This document shows, piece after piece, positions 1 through 8,037 of a stretch of DNA of 64,000 nt (positions are counted from its first letter, which is position 1; the number at the start of each line of letters is the position of its first letter). The translations under genes and the position numbers were made by a program. This stretch comes from Pyxidicoccus caerfyrddinensis (GTDB lineage: Bacteria; Myxococcota; Myxococcia; Myxococcales; Myxococcaceae): positions 181,164 to 245,163 of the forward strand of contig NZ_JAAIYA010000015.1 in assembly GCF_010894405.1 (NCBI RefSeq), given 5' to 3'. The notes below the pieces were generated by a model. The model was not told where the DNA came from. It did not search any database and saw only the letters and a list, made by a program, of their open reading frames with translations.

Positions 1-162
1 GACCCGTACCCGGAGCGGCTCGCGGAGGTGCGCCGCGCGGTGGGGCACGGGCCGCAGGCACTGCTGCTGCGGCCCGGCGAAGCGCTGGCGTGGAAGGGAC
101 GGCGCAAGCCGGAGGTGGTGCGCTACCCCGGCTTCACGTGGCCCTTCAGAGCGGTGGGGTGA
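1..162 (+). CDS. C-terminal end of an unidentified protein (5' end outside window)
   Basis: An open frame runs from the first base to a TGA at 160-162 and gives 53 residues. Codon use has the strong third-position G/C of the neighbours, which supports a real gene. The visible tail is basic and contains the stretch LLLRPGEALAWKG. No family can be assigned from so little. It is convergent with the lipoprotein gene that ends three bases downstream. Confidence 0.55.
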   Translation, partial: DPYPERLAEVRRAVGHGPQALLLRPGEALAWKGRRKPEVVRYPGFTWPFRAVG

Positions 163-165
163 GGG

Positions 166-648
166 CTACATTCCGGGTTCGTATTCGAGCTCGGCGGTGA
201 CGCTCTGGGTGTCCACCACGTTGCCGGAGCCATCCCGGATGGTGACCGTCGACGTATAGACGCCTGGGAAGACATGGATGACGCACCAGGTGGTACTGCT
301 CGCCGAGCAGGAGGCTGCGCCGCTCCACTGGTACGTGTAGCCGGAGACCGGGCTGATCATGTCGAACACGATGGCCTTCTTGACGGTCAGGCTGCGCGTG
401 AAGCCGAAGCAGCCGCCTGGGCGCGGGTAGTCATAGGCCGGCGTGTCCACGTAGCAGCCCCCGGTTCCGCCCGTCAGCGCGGCCTCGGACGTCGCCACCG
501 TGGGCTGTGGGGGCTCGCCCTGCTCCAAGTCCGCGGCGCCACCGCAGCCGGCGCTTGCGAGCAGAGCGGCTCCCAGGGAGAGCAAGCGCAGGGTGGAGGA
601 ACTCCGGGACTGCATGGGCTGACGCGTCGGGGTGTGGGCGTGGCTCAT
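166..648 (-). CDS. Putative lipoprotein, unknown function
   Basis: A 160-residue protein with a type II signal peptide: a hydrophobic stretch LLSLGAALLASAGC with a lipobox ending in Cys, so it is probably lipidated and anchored in the envelope. The mature part is about 120 residues, has several cysteines (a disulfide-stabilised fold is possible), and ends in a beta-rich segment (YTSTVTIRDGSGNVVDTQ) that resembles PKD/immunoglobulin-like extracellular modules. The ATG at 648 is preferred over ATGs at 660 and 729 because AGGAG sits about 7 bases upstream of it. A later ATG at 615 would leave a tighter signal peptide and cannot be excluded. Function unknown. Confidence 0.7.
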   Translation of the reverse strand: MSHAHTPTRQPMQSRSSSTLRLLSLGAALLASAGCGGAADLEQGEPPQPTVATSEAALTGGTGGCYVDTPAYDYPRPGGCFGFTRSLTVKKAIVFDMISPVSGYTYQWSGAASCSASSTTWCVIHVFPGVYTSTVTIRDGSGNVVDTQSVTAELEYEPGM

Positions 649-745
649 GTGGCTCCTCATGACGGAAGGGTGCTTCGCCGTGAGCGGCCCGGTGAGACTA
701 GCGGTGCGTCGTTGACTACGCCATTGCACCTACATCGGCGGAATA

Positions 746-1750
746 TTACGCCCGCGCGGCGAGGTGCCGCCGGCCCTGGACGAGCTTCACGGCGTAGAGG
801 ACGGCGAGGAGGACGAGGCACGTCGCGCCCACCGTGAGGTAGCGGTGGATGAGGTCTCCCTCAGGCCAGCCGTGGTCCTCCACGAGGCGGTACGCGTCGC
901 TCGGGCCCGAGCCCTCGTTCTGGCCGAAGGGGATTTCGGCGAAGTCCCCGCGGGCGCGCCACCACGTGATGAAGCCGTCCATGAAGCTGGCGCCGCCGAT
1001 GACGGCGAAGCCCCACCGGAGGCCGTGCTCGTGGACGTAGCTGCCGGGGCGCGCGTACATCGTGGCCATCAGCGCGCTGCCCAGCACCATCATCCCCGCA
1101 TCGCCGTTGAAGAGGATGAGCATCAGCGCCGTCGGCTCGGACAGGAACAGCGTTCCGATGAGCTGGGTGAGGAGGATTCCTCCGGCCGTGTAGACCTGCC
1201 ACATGCGGCGCTGCTTCCAGGCCCACCAGGTCCAGTACCCGAGCCCCGCGGCCGCCAGCGCCGCGAGGAAATACGAGCGCCCGAGGTTGAGTGTCTTCCA
1301 CAGCGTGGGGATGGACACGTAGCCACACAGCCAGCCGGTGATGGCGTGGCCCAGCTCATGGACCGGCATGGTGAAGATGCGGACGAGGAACCCGCTGCCC
1401 CCGGATGCGGCCAGGTACGAAACGAGGAGCACCACGGGGAGGGTCCACGTGTGGATTTTCAGCTCCCACGCGGAGGCCTCGGCATCGGCGTCCAGGTCGG
1501 GCGTCGCCTCGGGGAGGACGTCCGAGCGCAGCTCCCCGGGCCGCACCAGCCACGCCGGGTCTATGAGGGGCGGCTCCTCCGGCGCGAGCACCGCGGCGGT
1601 GGCAGGGGCGGCGGCCTCCTTCGTGGCGGCGTCACGCGCGGCCCGTGCATCCGCCTTGGCGTAGATGACGCCGCAGCGCGGGCACTCCGGCCCCAGGGCG
1701 CGCGGCGCATGACAGCGGGGACAGGAAGGGGAGGAGTCCACGGTGCCCAT
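746..1750 (-). CDS. Zinc-ribbon, M50-like membrane metalloprotease
   Basis: A 334-residue integral membrane protein. Residues 10-26 form a zinc ribbon (CPRCHAP...CPRC). A low-complexity Ala/Pro/Glu linker follows to about residue 90, then several membrane segments. HELGH at 131-135 is the HEXXH zinc motif of site-2-protease-type M50 peptidases, placed in a membrane segment as the family requires. Asp258 in SFMDG is a plausible third zinc ligand. M50 enzymes cut membrane proteins inside the bilayer, often anti-sigma factors. The substrate here is unknown. The annotated ATG lies only one base from a TAGGCT hexamer, so a GTG at 1741 (VDSSPSCPRC) is an equally good start. Divergent from the methyltransferase gene. 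Confidence 0.72.
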   Translation of the reverse strand: MGTVDSSPSCPRCHAPRALGPECPRCGVIYAKADARAARDAATKEAAAPATAAVLAPEEPPLIDPAWLVRPGELRSDVLPEATPDLDADAEASAWELKIHTWTLPVVLLVSYLAASGGSGFLVRIFTMPVHELGHAITGWLCGYVSIPTLWKTLNLGRSYFLAALAAAGLGYWTWWAWKQRRMWQVYTAGGILLTQLIGTLFLSEPTALMLILFNGDAGMMVLGSALMATMYARPGSYVHEHGLRWGFAVIGGASFMDGFITWWRARGDFAEIPFGQNEGSGPSDAYRLVEDHGWPEGDLIHRYLTVGATCLVLLAVLYAVKLVQGRRHLAARA

Positions 1751-1751
1751 G

Positions 1752-1757
1752 AGCCTA
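1752..1757 (-). promoter_or_regulatory. Candidate -10 element (TAGGCT) of the M50-like gene
   Basis: TAGGCT on the minus strand lies 10 bases before the GTG at 1741 and one base before the ATG at 1750. No Shine-Dalgarno is visible. It fits a pattern seen at several starts in this window. No convincing -35 was identified. Confidence 0.35.
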
Positions 1758-1818
1758 AGCGGTCCCGTCCGTGGGAGAAAACCCGGGCGGGCCTTGACGC
1801 GCGGGCGCCACTCGCCGC

Positions 1819-2646
1819 ATGAGCGAGGCCATGTCGTCGCTGGATACCCAGACGCGCGGACGGACCTCGCGCGGCCGCCTGCGCGCGCTGGACGCGTACC
1901 TGTGCCACGCCGAGCGCGAGCTGCTCTCCCGCCGCGACGGACCGTGGGCGCGCGCCGTCTTCGTCGACGTGGGCTTCGGCGAACACCCGTGGACGACGCT
2001 GGAGAGCGCCGAGGCCTTCCGGGCCCTCCAGCCGGAGCTGACCGTCATCGGCGTGGAGCTGGACGAGGAGCGCGCCCGTGCCGCGCAGGCCCACGCGGAC
2101 GCCCGCACGCATTTCCGCGAGGGAGGCTTCGAGCTGCCGCTCGGTGAGGACGAGCCCGCCCGCCTCGTGCGCGCCATGAACCTGCTGCGGCAGGGCCCGC
2201 CCGAGCGCGTCCCCGAGGTCCACCGGACACTCGCCCGCTACCTGCGGCCATCCGGCCTGCTGGTGGAGGGCAGCGCGGACCCGGAGGGGGCGATTCTCTC
2301 CGCGCACCTGCTGCGCCGTGGGCCCGACGCCGAGGCGCCGCCCCTTCGCGAGGCCCTCCTCTTCCATACGGACTTCCGCCACGGCTTCGCGCCGCTGCTG
2401 TTCCGCGACTGGCTGCCACGAGATTTGCGCCGCCGCGTGCGCCCGGGCGAGCCCATCCACGCCTTCTTCTCCGAGTGGGACGCCGCATGGCGCGAGGCCC
2501 GTGCCGCCGGCCACTCCGCGCCCCGGGATGCCTTCCGTGAGGCGGCCCCGCGACTCGCCGCCCGCACCGGTGGGGTGGAGACCGACGCGTGGCTCCTCGA
2601 GCAGGGCTTCCTCGTATGGAAGGCCGAGGGTGGCGTCAGCTCGTGA
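1819..2646 (+). CDS. Class I SAM-dependent methyltransferase-like protein
   Basis: A 275-residue soluble protein. The segment AVFVDVGFGEHPWTT (about 46-60) matches the glycine-rich SAM-binding motif I, and VIGVELDEERARAA (about 76-89) matches motif II, whose acidic residue binds the ribose. RAMNLLRQ and RYLRPSGLLVEGS correspond to later strands of the Rossmann-like methyltransferase fold. The substrate is not evident. The start could be the ATG at 1819 or the ATG at 1831, which has GAGG upstream. Divergent from the M50-like gene. Confidence 0.7.
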   Translation: MSEAMSSLDTQTRGRTSRGRLRALDAYLCHAERELLSRRDGPWARAVFVDVGFGEHPWTTLESAEAFRALQPELTVIGVELDEERARAAQAHADARTHFREGGFELPLGEDEPARLVRAMNLLRQGPPERVPEVHRTLARYLRPSGLLVEGSADPEGAILSAHLLRRGPDAEAPPLREALLFHTDFRHGFAPLLFRDWLPRDLRRRVRPGEPIHAFFSEWDAAWREARAAGHSAPRDAFREAAPRLAARTGGVETDAWLLEQGFLVWKAEGGVSS

Positions 2647-2676
2647 ACTGTGGAGCACCAGCGATGACGCGACGCA

Positions 2677-2752
2677 CCCCCGTCATTCACGGCGGGCAGG
2701 CAGCCGGGCCGCACGTTTCTCCCTCGCTGAGAGAAGATGAATGACAAGGGGG
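2677..2752. repeat. Long-arm inverted repeat between two genes
   Basis: CCCCCGTCATTCA at 2677-2689 is mirrored by TGAATGACAAGGGGG at 2738-2752. The eight inner bases pair perfectly and the G/C blocks pair across a two-base bulge. The 48-base intervening segment is GC-rich with further short self-complementary parts. It lies in the 179-base gap between the methyltransferase and ATP-grasp genes, and could be a terminator, a structured leader or a relict element end. Confidence 0.5.
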
Positions 2753-2825
2753 AGGGGTAAAGTGCGGCGCGGACGGCTATCCTGCGCCCCTGAAATTTCC
2801 CGGGGGAGCAGGCCCCCAGACCTTC

Positions 2826-4316
2826 ATGAAACGGCACTTCGTCTCCCTCATCACCGCGACGCTCGCCGCGGCCACCTCTGGCGCCAGCATGCCCCCGCGA
2901 GGCACGTCCTCCGGGCTGGCCTCGCAGGTGCTCTCCTCGGTCCGCGCGGGGACGCCGCGCTCGCGGCGGGGTGGGGAGTCGGGGGCGCCGGAATCGCAGC
3001 AGGAGATCGAGGACTCCATGGTGGAGCAGGCACCCCAGGCGCGCGTGGAGGGCCGGCCGTCCGTGCTGCTCTTCTCCGCGAGCTTCTACGGCACGCTCGC
3101 GGCCGCGCGCTGCTTCGGGCGCAACGGTATCGACGTCACGGTGGCGGACCCCGCGAAGCTGGGGCCCGCGAGCTGGTCCCGCTACGTCGGGCGCCGCGTC
3201 CAGTGTCCCCCCGAGTCTCGCGCCGAGGACTTCGTCGCGTGGCTGCTCGACTTCGGCCGGCGCGAGCCGATGCGGCACGTGCTCTACCCGACGAGCGACG
3301 AGCTGGCGTGGCTGGTGTCCGTCCACCGCGAGGCGCTCTCGCAGTACTTCCACCTCTATGACCCGGGCGTGGACGCCGTCTACGGCCTGCTCAACAAGCG
3401 CAAGCTCTTCGAGGTGGGCCAGGAGGAGGGCCTGCGGCTGCCGCGCACCTGGTTCCCCGAGTCCGAGGCGGACCTCGACGCGATTTCCCGCGAGGCGCGC
3501 TTCCCCGTCCTCATCAAGCCCACCACCCAGATTCTCTACTCCACCCACCGCAAGGGCCACCCCGTCTCCGAGCCCTCGCAGCTGGCGGAGGAGTACCGCG
3601 CCTTCTCGCGCGACGGGTACGCGGACATGCTGGTGAAGTTCGACCCGGCGGTGGCCCGCCCCATGGTGCAGGAGTTCCACCCCGAGGCGGCGCAGGGCAT
3701 CTACAGCCTGTCCGGCTTCGTGGACGAGACGGGCGAGCTGTTCGAGGTGCGCGGCGCCATGAAGGTGCTCCAGCGCCCCAGGCGCCTGGGCGTGGGCGTG
3801 TGCTTCGAGTCCGCCCCGGTGCGCGAGGAGCTGGCCGACGGGCTGAAGCGGCTGTGCAAGCGCCTGGGCTACCACGGCGTCTTCGAGGTGGAGTTCATCC
3901 AGACGAAGGACGACTTCCTCCTCATCGACTTCAACCCCCGCTACTACGGGCAGATGGGCTTCGACATCGCCCGGGGCCTGCCGCTGCCGCTGCTCGCGTA
4001 CCACGCGGCGGTCGGTGACAGGGACTCGCTCATGCGCGAGGTGAAGGCCGCGCGCGAGTGGCAGGGGCGGGGCGAGGTGTTCTGCAACCGGATTGCGCTG
4101 GAGATGCTGCTCAACCTCCAGCGGCTGTCCGGCGCGCTCCCGGGGGAAGAGGCGCGCCAGTGGCGGCAGTGGCTGGAGTCACACCGGGGCGTGTCGGTGG
4201 ACCCCCTCATCGACTCGGATGACCTGGTGCCCACCGCGGTGGAGCTGGCGCAGATTCTCTACGTCTCCGCGCGCCACCCCCGCGCCTTCCTGCGCTCCAT
4301 GGTGTTCAACCGCTGA
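2826..4316 (+). CDS. ATP-grasp ligase (carbamoyl-phosphate-synthase-like)
   Basis: A 496-residue protein. After a poorly conserved first 64 residues, the frame shows a Rossmann-like pre-ATP-grasp domain (VLLFSASFYGTLAAARCFGR) and then an ATP-grasp fold with FPVLIKPTT (nucleotide-binding lysine strand) and FLLIDFNPRYYGQMG near residue 364, where the metal-binding acid and Asn are expected. ATP-grasp enzymes join a carboxylate to an amine or thiol through an acyl phosphate. The nearby PLP decarboxylase and GT2 suggest a role in amino-acid or surface-sugar modification, but the substrate cannot be told. The start is uncertain: ATG 2826 follows GGGGGAGC, while ATG 3018 (MVEQAPQ) would remove the odd N-terminus. 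It overlaps the convergent decarboxylase gene by 11 bases. Confidence 0.72.
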   Translation: MKRHFVSLITATLAAATSGASMPPRGTSSGLASQVLSSVRAGTPRSRRGGESGAPESQQEIEDSMVEQAPQARVEGRPSVLLFSASFYGTLAAARCFGRNGIDVTVADPAKLGPASWSRYVGRRVQCPPESRAEDFVAWLLDFGRREPMRHVLYPTSDELAWLVSVHREALSQYFHLYDPGVDAVYGLLNKRKLFEVGQEEGLRLPRTWFPESEADLDAISREARFPVLIKPTTQILYSTHRKGHPVSEPSQLAEEYRAFSRDGYADMLVKFDPAVARPMVQEFHPEAAQGIYSLSGFVDETGELFEVRGAMKVLQRPRRLGVGVCFESAPVREELADGLKRLCKRLGYHGVFEVEFIQTKDDFLLIDFNPRYYGQMGFDIARGLPLPLLAYHAAVGDRDSLMREVKAAREWQGRGEVFCNRIALEMLLNLQRLSGALPGEEARQWRQWLESHRGVSVDPLIDSDDLVPTAVELAQILYVSARHPRAFLRSMVFNR

Positions 4317-5751
4317 GCCGGGCGGGCTCGGCGGGCGGCGCGTCGAACGTCACCAGGTCATCGAACGTCTCGGCGCGGCGCAAGAGCCGCTCCTTGCCGC
4401 CGTCCAGGGCGATGATGGCCGGCTGCGGGAAGGAGAAGGACGTGGCGAAGGGCACGAAGTACGCCCCCGCGTCCATGATGGCCAGCGTGTCTCCCACGCT
4501 CAGCTCCGGCAGCCGCTTCGCGTAGTAGAGCGTGTCGCCCGGCGTGCAGATGGGGCCCACCACCGTGTACATGCGCGAGGCCTCCGCGTCCGGCCGCTCC
4601 ACGTGGAAGAGCTGGTGGTACTCGTTGCGCACGCACTCGGCATGGTTGACGCCGGCGTCCATGACGGCCCAGGTCCTGTCTTCGCCCTGCTTGAGGGCGT
4701 GGACGTTGGCCAGGAGCAGCTGCGTGTCGCCCGTCATGGCGCGGCCCGGCTCCAGGAAGATGCGCGGGCGCTGGCGGCCCCGGCGCGCGTAGTGCGACTC
4801 CACCAGCTCCACCACCAGCGCCACGTAGCGCTCGATGGAGAGCGACGCCGCCGGGTCCGGCGCCGGCACGTCGCGGAAGAAGGTGAGGTTGAGGCGCCAG
4901 TCGCGCTCGGCGATGTGCTCCGTCGTCGGCGTGCACAGGCTGCCGCCGAGGTCGAGCACCTCCAAATCCAACCCCAGCTCCTGGTGCAGGGTGTCCGTGA
5001 AGGCGAGCACCGATTCGACGAAGCCGGTGAGCTCGCCCTCGGTGCGGATGGTGGCGCCGCGGTGGGCATGCAGCCCCACCAGGTCCAGGTGCTTGGAGTC
5101 GCGCGCCTGCTGGTAGGCCCGCAGCGCGGCGCCTCCGGCGATGGGCGTGCCGAACTGCGCGGACCAGCCGCTGTCCGTGCTCACCCGCACCGCGACGCGC
5201 GGGCGGCGGCCCACCTCCGCGGCGAGGCGCGAGAAGACGGCCAATTCCTCGGCGTGGTTGGCGGCGAGCAGCTGGATGCCGCGGGAAATCGCCTCGCGCA
5301 CGGAGGCCTCGGACTTGGCCGGGCCATTGTAGACGATGCGCTCCGGGGCCACGCCCAGCTTCAGCGCCAGCCACAATTCATAGGCGGAGATGACCTCCGC
5401 GCCCACGCCGCGCTCGTGCATGAAGGACAGCACGCCCGGGATGGGGTTCGTCTTGTACGAGTAATAGACCTCGGCGCCGCCCGCGCGGCCGGGAGGCACC
5501 GCGAGGAAGCGCTCCACGTTGCGGCCGAGCGCGGCCAGGTGCACCACGTGCAGCGGCGAGCCCCAGCGGACCGTCAACTCCTTGAGGGGCACGCCCTCCA
5601 GGCACAGCCCCTGGCCGGGGCGGTGCTCCAGCCCCCAGTGCGAGGCGGGGATGGCGGTGCGCGAGGGCGCCATGGCCCTCTGCAGCACCGGGCGCAGCGT
5701 GTCCTTCACCTGGCGCCTGGCGGTGCCGAGGATGCGGCTCTTGAGGCTCAC
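4306..5751 (-). CDS. Type III PLP-dependent decarboxylase (diaminopimelate/ornithine decarboxylase-like)
   Basis: A 481-residue protein of the alanine-racemase-fold decarboxylases. VYYSYKTNP carries the PLP Schiff-base lysine (about residue 100), GLHAHRGATI holds the conserved His/Arg strand, LEPGRAMTGDT gives the phosphate-binding EPGR loop, and the C-terminal beta-domain contains VVGPICTPGDTL with the active-site Cys. These support decarboxylation of an amino acid such as meso-diaminopimelate or a related substrate. Divergence and genomic context make a secondary-metabolic or surface-polymer role more likely than lysine biosynthesis. The GTG start at 5751 overlaps the TGA of the upstream GT2 gene by GTGA, so the two are translationally coupled. 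Its 3' end overlaps the ATP-grasp gene by 11 bases. Confidence 0.78.
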   Translation of the reverse strand: MSLKSRILGTARRQVKDTLRPVLQRAMAPSRTAIPASHWGLEHRPGQGLCLEGVPLKELTVRWGSPLHVVHLAALGRNVERFLAVPPGRAGGAEVYYSYKTNPIPGVLSFMHERGVGAEVISAYELWLALKLGVAPERIVYNGPAKSEASVREAISRGIQLLAANHAEELAVFSRLAAEVGRRPRVAVRVSTDSGWSAQFGTPIAGGAALRAYQQARDSKHLDLVGLHAHRGATIRTEGELTGFVESVLAFTDTLHQELGLDLEVLDLGGSLCTPTTEHIAERDWRLNLTFFRDVPAPDPAASLSIERYVALVVELVESHYARRGRQRPRIFLEPGRAMTGDTQLLLANVHALKQGEDRTWAVMDAGVNHAECVRNEYHQLFHVERPDAEASRMYTVVGPICTPGDTLYYAKRLPELSVGDTLAIMDAGAYFVPFATSFSFPQPAIIALDGGKERLLRRAETFDDLVTFDAPPAEPARLSG

Positions 5752-6599
5752 GAGGCCCGCCCCTGCTTCGGCAGCCGCAGCGGCAGCTTCTTGGCGACGT
5801 CGAAGGGCAGGGCGCGCATCAGCAATTGCAGGGCGCGGTATTCCAGCATGCCGTTCGTCTTGCGGTACTTGCCGTGAATCATCTCGTTGGACTGCATGAC
5901 CAGCGTGCCGTCCTTGCCCAGGTTGTGCATCAGCGAGGGCCGGCCCGTGCGGTAGTGCAGGATGGGACGGTCGACGTACACGTGGCCGTAGGCGCGGATG
6001 CCGCGCAGGTAGAAGTCCACGTCCTCGTAGACGGGGATGGAGGCGTCGAAGCCGCCCAGCGGCGCGAAGTGCTCGCGGCGCACCATGCACGCGGAATTCA
6101 CATACAGCGTGCCGCGGAAGAGGATGTGCGCCACCGTCCACGCGCTGTTGGGCGTGCTGGCGCCCACCTTGGCGGCCCACTCGAAGTACTCGCTCTTGTC
6201 CTTCAGCCAGTCCGCGTCGTCGCCGAAGGGCACCACCCAGCCCACCGCGACACCGGCGTCAGGCCGGGCGTCCAGCGCGCTCACCATGGCGTGCAGCGAG
6301 CCCTCCGCGAGCATGTCGTCGTCGTCGAGGAAGTGCAGGTAGCGGCCCTTCGCGAGCGTGGCCCCGTGGTTGCGCACCACCGCCGGGCGGCCCTTGGAGG
6401 GCGGGTCATTCACGAGGTAGCGCACCCGCGCGTCCCCCAGCCCCTCCACCGTCGCGCGCGCCGTGCCCTCGGGCGTGTCATCCAGGACGATGACCTCCAC
6501 GCTCACCCCCTCCTGGCGGAGCACGGAGCGGATGGCCTCCACCACTTCCTTTTCCCTCTTGTGGGTGGGCATCACCACCGAGACATCAATCGCTGACAT
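5748..6599 (-). CDS. Glycosyltransferase family 2
   Basis: A 283-residue protein with the GT-A signature: N-terminal IDVSVVMPTHKREKEV, VIVLDDTPEGT (about 37-46), and a four-Asp DDDD at 92-95 in place of the metal-binding DxD motif. No membrane segments are visible, so it probably acts at the cytoplasmic face. GT2 enzymes transfer sugars from nucleotide-sugar donors; the acceptor is unknown. It heads a two-gene operon with the PLP decarboxylase through a GTGA overlap. The ATG has no Shine-Dalgarno and a TATAAG hexamer lies 7 bases upstream. Confidence 0.82.
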   Translation of the reverse strand: MSAIDVSVVMPTHKREKEVVEAIRSVLRQEGVSVEVIVLDDTPEGTARATVEGLGDARVRYLVNDPPSKGRPAVVRNHGATLAKGRYLHFLDDDDMLAEGSLHAMVSALDARPDAGVAVGWVVPFGDDADWLKDKSEYFEWAAKVGASTPNSAWTVAHILFRGTLYVNSACMVRREHFAPLGGFDASIPVYEDVDFYLRGIRAYGHVYVDRPILHYRTGRPSLMHNLGKDGTLVMQSNEMIHGKYRKTNGMLEYRALQLLMRALPFDVAKKLPLRLPKQGRAS

Positions 6600-6606
6600 G
6601 GCGGAA

Positions 6607-6612
6607 CTTATA
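6607..6612 (-). promoter_or_regulatory. Candidate -10 element (TATAAG) of the GT2 operon
   Basis: TATAAG on the minus strand ends 7 bases before the GT2 ATG at 6599. With no Shine-Dalgarno present, transcription would begin at or next to the start codon. This is one of the clearest leaderless candidates in the window. Confidence 0.4.
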
Positions 6613-6825
6613 TGCGGTGGTGCCCACGGCCGGGAAGACGCCTTCCCACCCTGGGAACACGCGTGCCTGTTTGCTTCCGCACGCGTTCCTGGCTGCCTGC
6701 TCGGATGATGATGTTCTGGGAATCACCACGTCCCGCTGCCCGCGCAGAAGCTGCGTCCAGGGCAGGCGGGCGCGCGTTCATTGCCGACGCGCCGCCGTCA
6801 TGGGCGGACGCGTCGCCGGGGCCGC

Positions 6826-7077
6826 TCAGTAGCTCGCCACCGTGAAGTCGAGGTCATCGTAGCCCTCCTCGGTGTCATCCCCGACCTGACTGGAAATCGT
6901 GACAGGTAGGGCAGAGATGTCGGGGTTTGCGGGGCGCGAGTACGAGCGGGACACGATGGAGGCGTCGGTGCCATCCCAGTCCCGGGAGCCCAGCGCCGAG
7001 CGTGCCGAGAGGCCCGATACCTCGAGCTCCCCGTACGAGAGGCGGTCCAGCCAGGGCTGCATGCTGTCGCGGGCCAT
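6826..7077 (-). CDS. Small acidic protein of unknown function
   Basis: An 83-residue protein. The start is well defined by AGGAGGA about 5-6 bases upstream of the ATG at 7077; the open frame continues upstream to 7281 but that part reads as non-coding. The first half is amphipathic (MARDSMQPWLDRLSYGELEV). The second half is Ser/Thr-rich and ends in a strongly acidic tail with the run DDTEEGYDDLDF. No signal peptide, lipobox or known domain is visible. Size, strong ribosome-binding site and a leader-like first half followed by a Ser/Thr/Asp/Glu-rich tail would suit a modified-peptide precursor, but no dedicated modifying enzyme is adjacent. It is divergent from bpt. Confidence 0.6.
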   Translation of the reverse strand: MARDSMQPWLDRLSYGELEVSGLSARSALGSRDWDGTDASIVSRSYSRPANPDISALPVTISSQVGDDTEEGYDDLDFTVASY

Positions 7078-7279
7078 GTGCTTCCTCCTGCCCCCCCACG
7101 GGCGGCGTGTGGATGTTCTGCAGACGGCATGCCAGCCCGCCCTCCGGGGAGGGACGCGGGGGAGCGCGTCAGGGATGTCGTGGCTTGTGGGCCACGCGAG
7201 GCCCTCCGGACGCACGGCACCCGGGCCTGCGTGTGCGACTTGACGCCGGGAGGGCCGCCGGACAGGAACGAGGACGCCC

Positions 7280-8032
7280 ATGGCCCTCCTCCTGGCTCAC
7301 GACGTCGAGGCCCCCCGCCCCTGCAGTTACCTGCCGGAGCAGGAGGCCTCCCTGGAAAATCTACTGATGCAGGACGTCACGGCGGAGGAGTACGAGCACC
7401 TGCTGGTGCGCGGGTGGCGCCGCTTCGGGCCGGTGTACTTCCGGCCCGCCTGCTCGACCTGCAACGAGTGCGTCTCGCTGCGCATCCCCGTGGACGGCTT
7501 CCGCCCCAACCGCAGCCAGCGCCGGGCGCGCGCCGCGTGCGCCCACCTGCGGGTGGAGGTGGGGACGCCCCGGGTGGACCCGTCCCGGCTGGCCCTGTAC
7601 CGCGCGTGGCACGCGGAGCGCGAGGCCGTGCGCGAGTGGAACCCGTCGCCGATTACCGCGCGCGACTACTCGCTCCAGTTCTCCTTCCCGCACCCGTCCG
7701 CGCGCGAGGTGACCTGGTACGACGACGGCGCGGAAGGGGGCCCGAAGCTGGTGGGCGTGGGCCTGTGCGACGAGACGCCGCGCGCCTGGAGCGCGGTGTA
7801 CTTCTTCTATGACCCGGCCTATGCGCACCTGTCGCTCGGCACCGCCAACGTGGTGCGCCAGGTGGAGTTGGCCCGGGAGCGCGGCATCCCCCACGTGTAC
7901 CTGGGCTACCGCGTGCAGGCGTGCGCGTCGCTGCGCTACAAGGGCGGCTTCCGCCCCCATGAGTTGCTGCGGGAGCGGCCCGCGCTGGATGCGCCGCCCC
8001 TTTGGGAGCCGGCGCCTCCCGACGAGCCGTGA
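7280..8032 (+). CDS. bpt: Aspartate/glutamate leucyltransferase (aminoacyl-tRNA--protein transferase)
   Basis: A 250-residue cytosolic enzyme of the N-end rule pathway. It transfers leucine (Bpt) from charged tRNA onto N-terminal Asp or Glu of proteins, marking them for ClpS/ClpAP degradation. The N-terminal ATE domain has PCSYLPEQEASLE and the Cys-rich ACSTCNECVSLRIPVDGF; the C-terminal GNAT-like domain includes YFFYDPAYAHLSLGT and YLGYRVQACASLRYKGGF, all typical of Ate1/Bpt. Length matches the bacterial family. The ATG is preceded by GAGGA. Monocistronic and convergent with the hydrolase gene. Confidence 0.92.
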   Translation: MALLLAHDVEAPRPCSYLPEQEASLENLLMQDVTAEEYEHLLVRGWRRFGPVYFRPACSTCNECVSLRIPVDGFRPNRSQRRARAACAHLRVEVGTPRVDPSRLALYRAWHAEREAVREWNPSPITARDYSLQFSFPHPSAREVTWYDDGAEGGPKLVGVGLCDETPRAWSAVYFFYDPAYAHLSLGTANVVRQVELARERGIPHVYLGYRVQACASLRYKGGFRPHELLRERPALDAPPLWEPAPPDEP

Positions 8033-8037
8033 GGCTC
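8024..8037. terminator. Stop-codon hairpin between convergent bpt and hydrolase genes
   Basis: GAGCC (8024-8028) and GGCTC (8033-8037) pair around a GTGA loop that contains the bpt stop codon; the right arm reaches the hydrolase stop. No T-run. The stem is short, so the call is tentative. Confidence 0.35.

Noticed and set aside
2826-3017. Signal peptide at the N-terminus of the ATP-grasp protein
   Set aside because: The first residues (MKRHFVSLITATLAAATSGA) look weakly signal-like, but an exported ATP-dependent ligase is not plausible; a later start at 3018 is more likely.
6826-7077. Firm call as a graspetide (omega-ester peptide) precursor
   Set aside because: The nearby ATP-grasp protein is carbamoyl-phosphate-synthase-like, not of the graspetide ligase type, lies two genes away and on the other strand. 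The composition of the tail alone is not enough.
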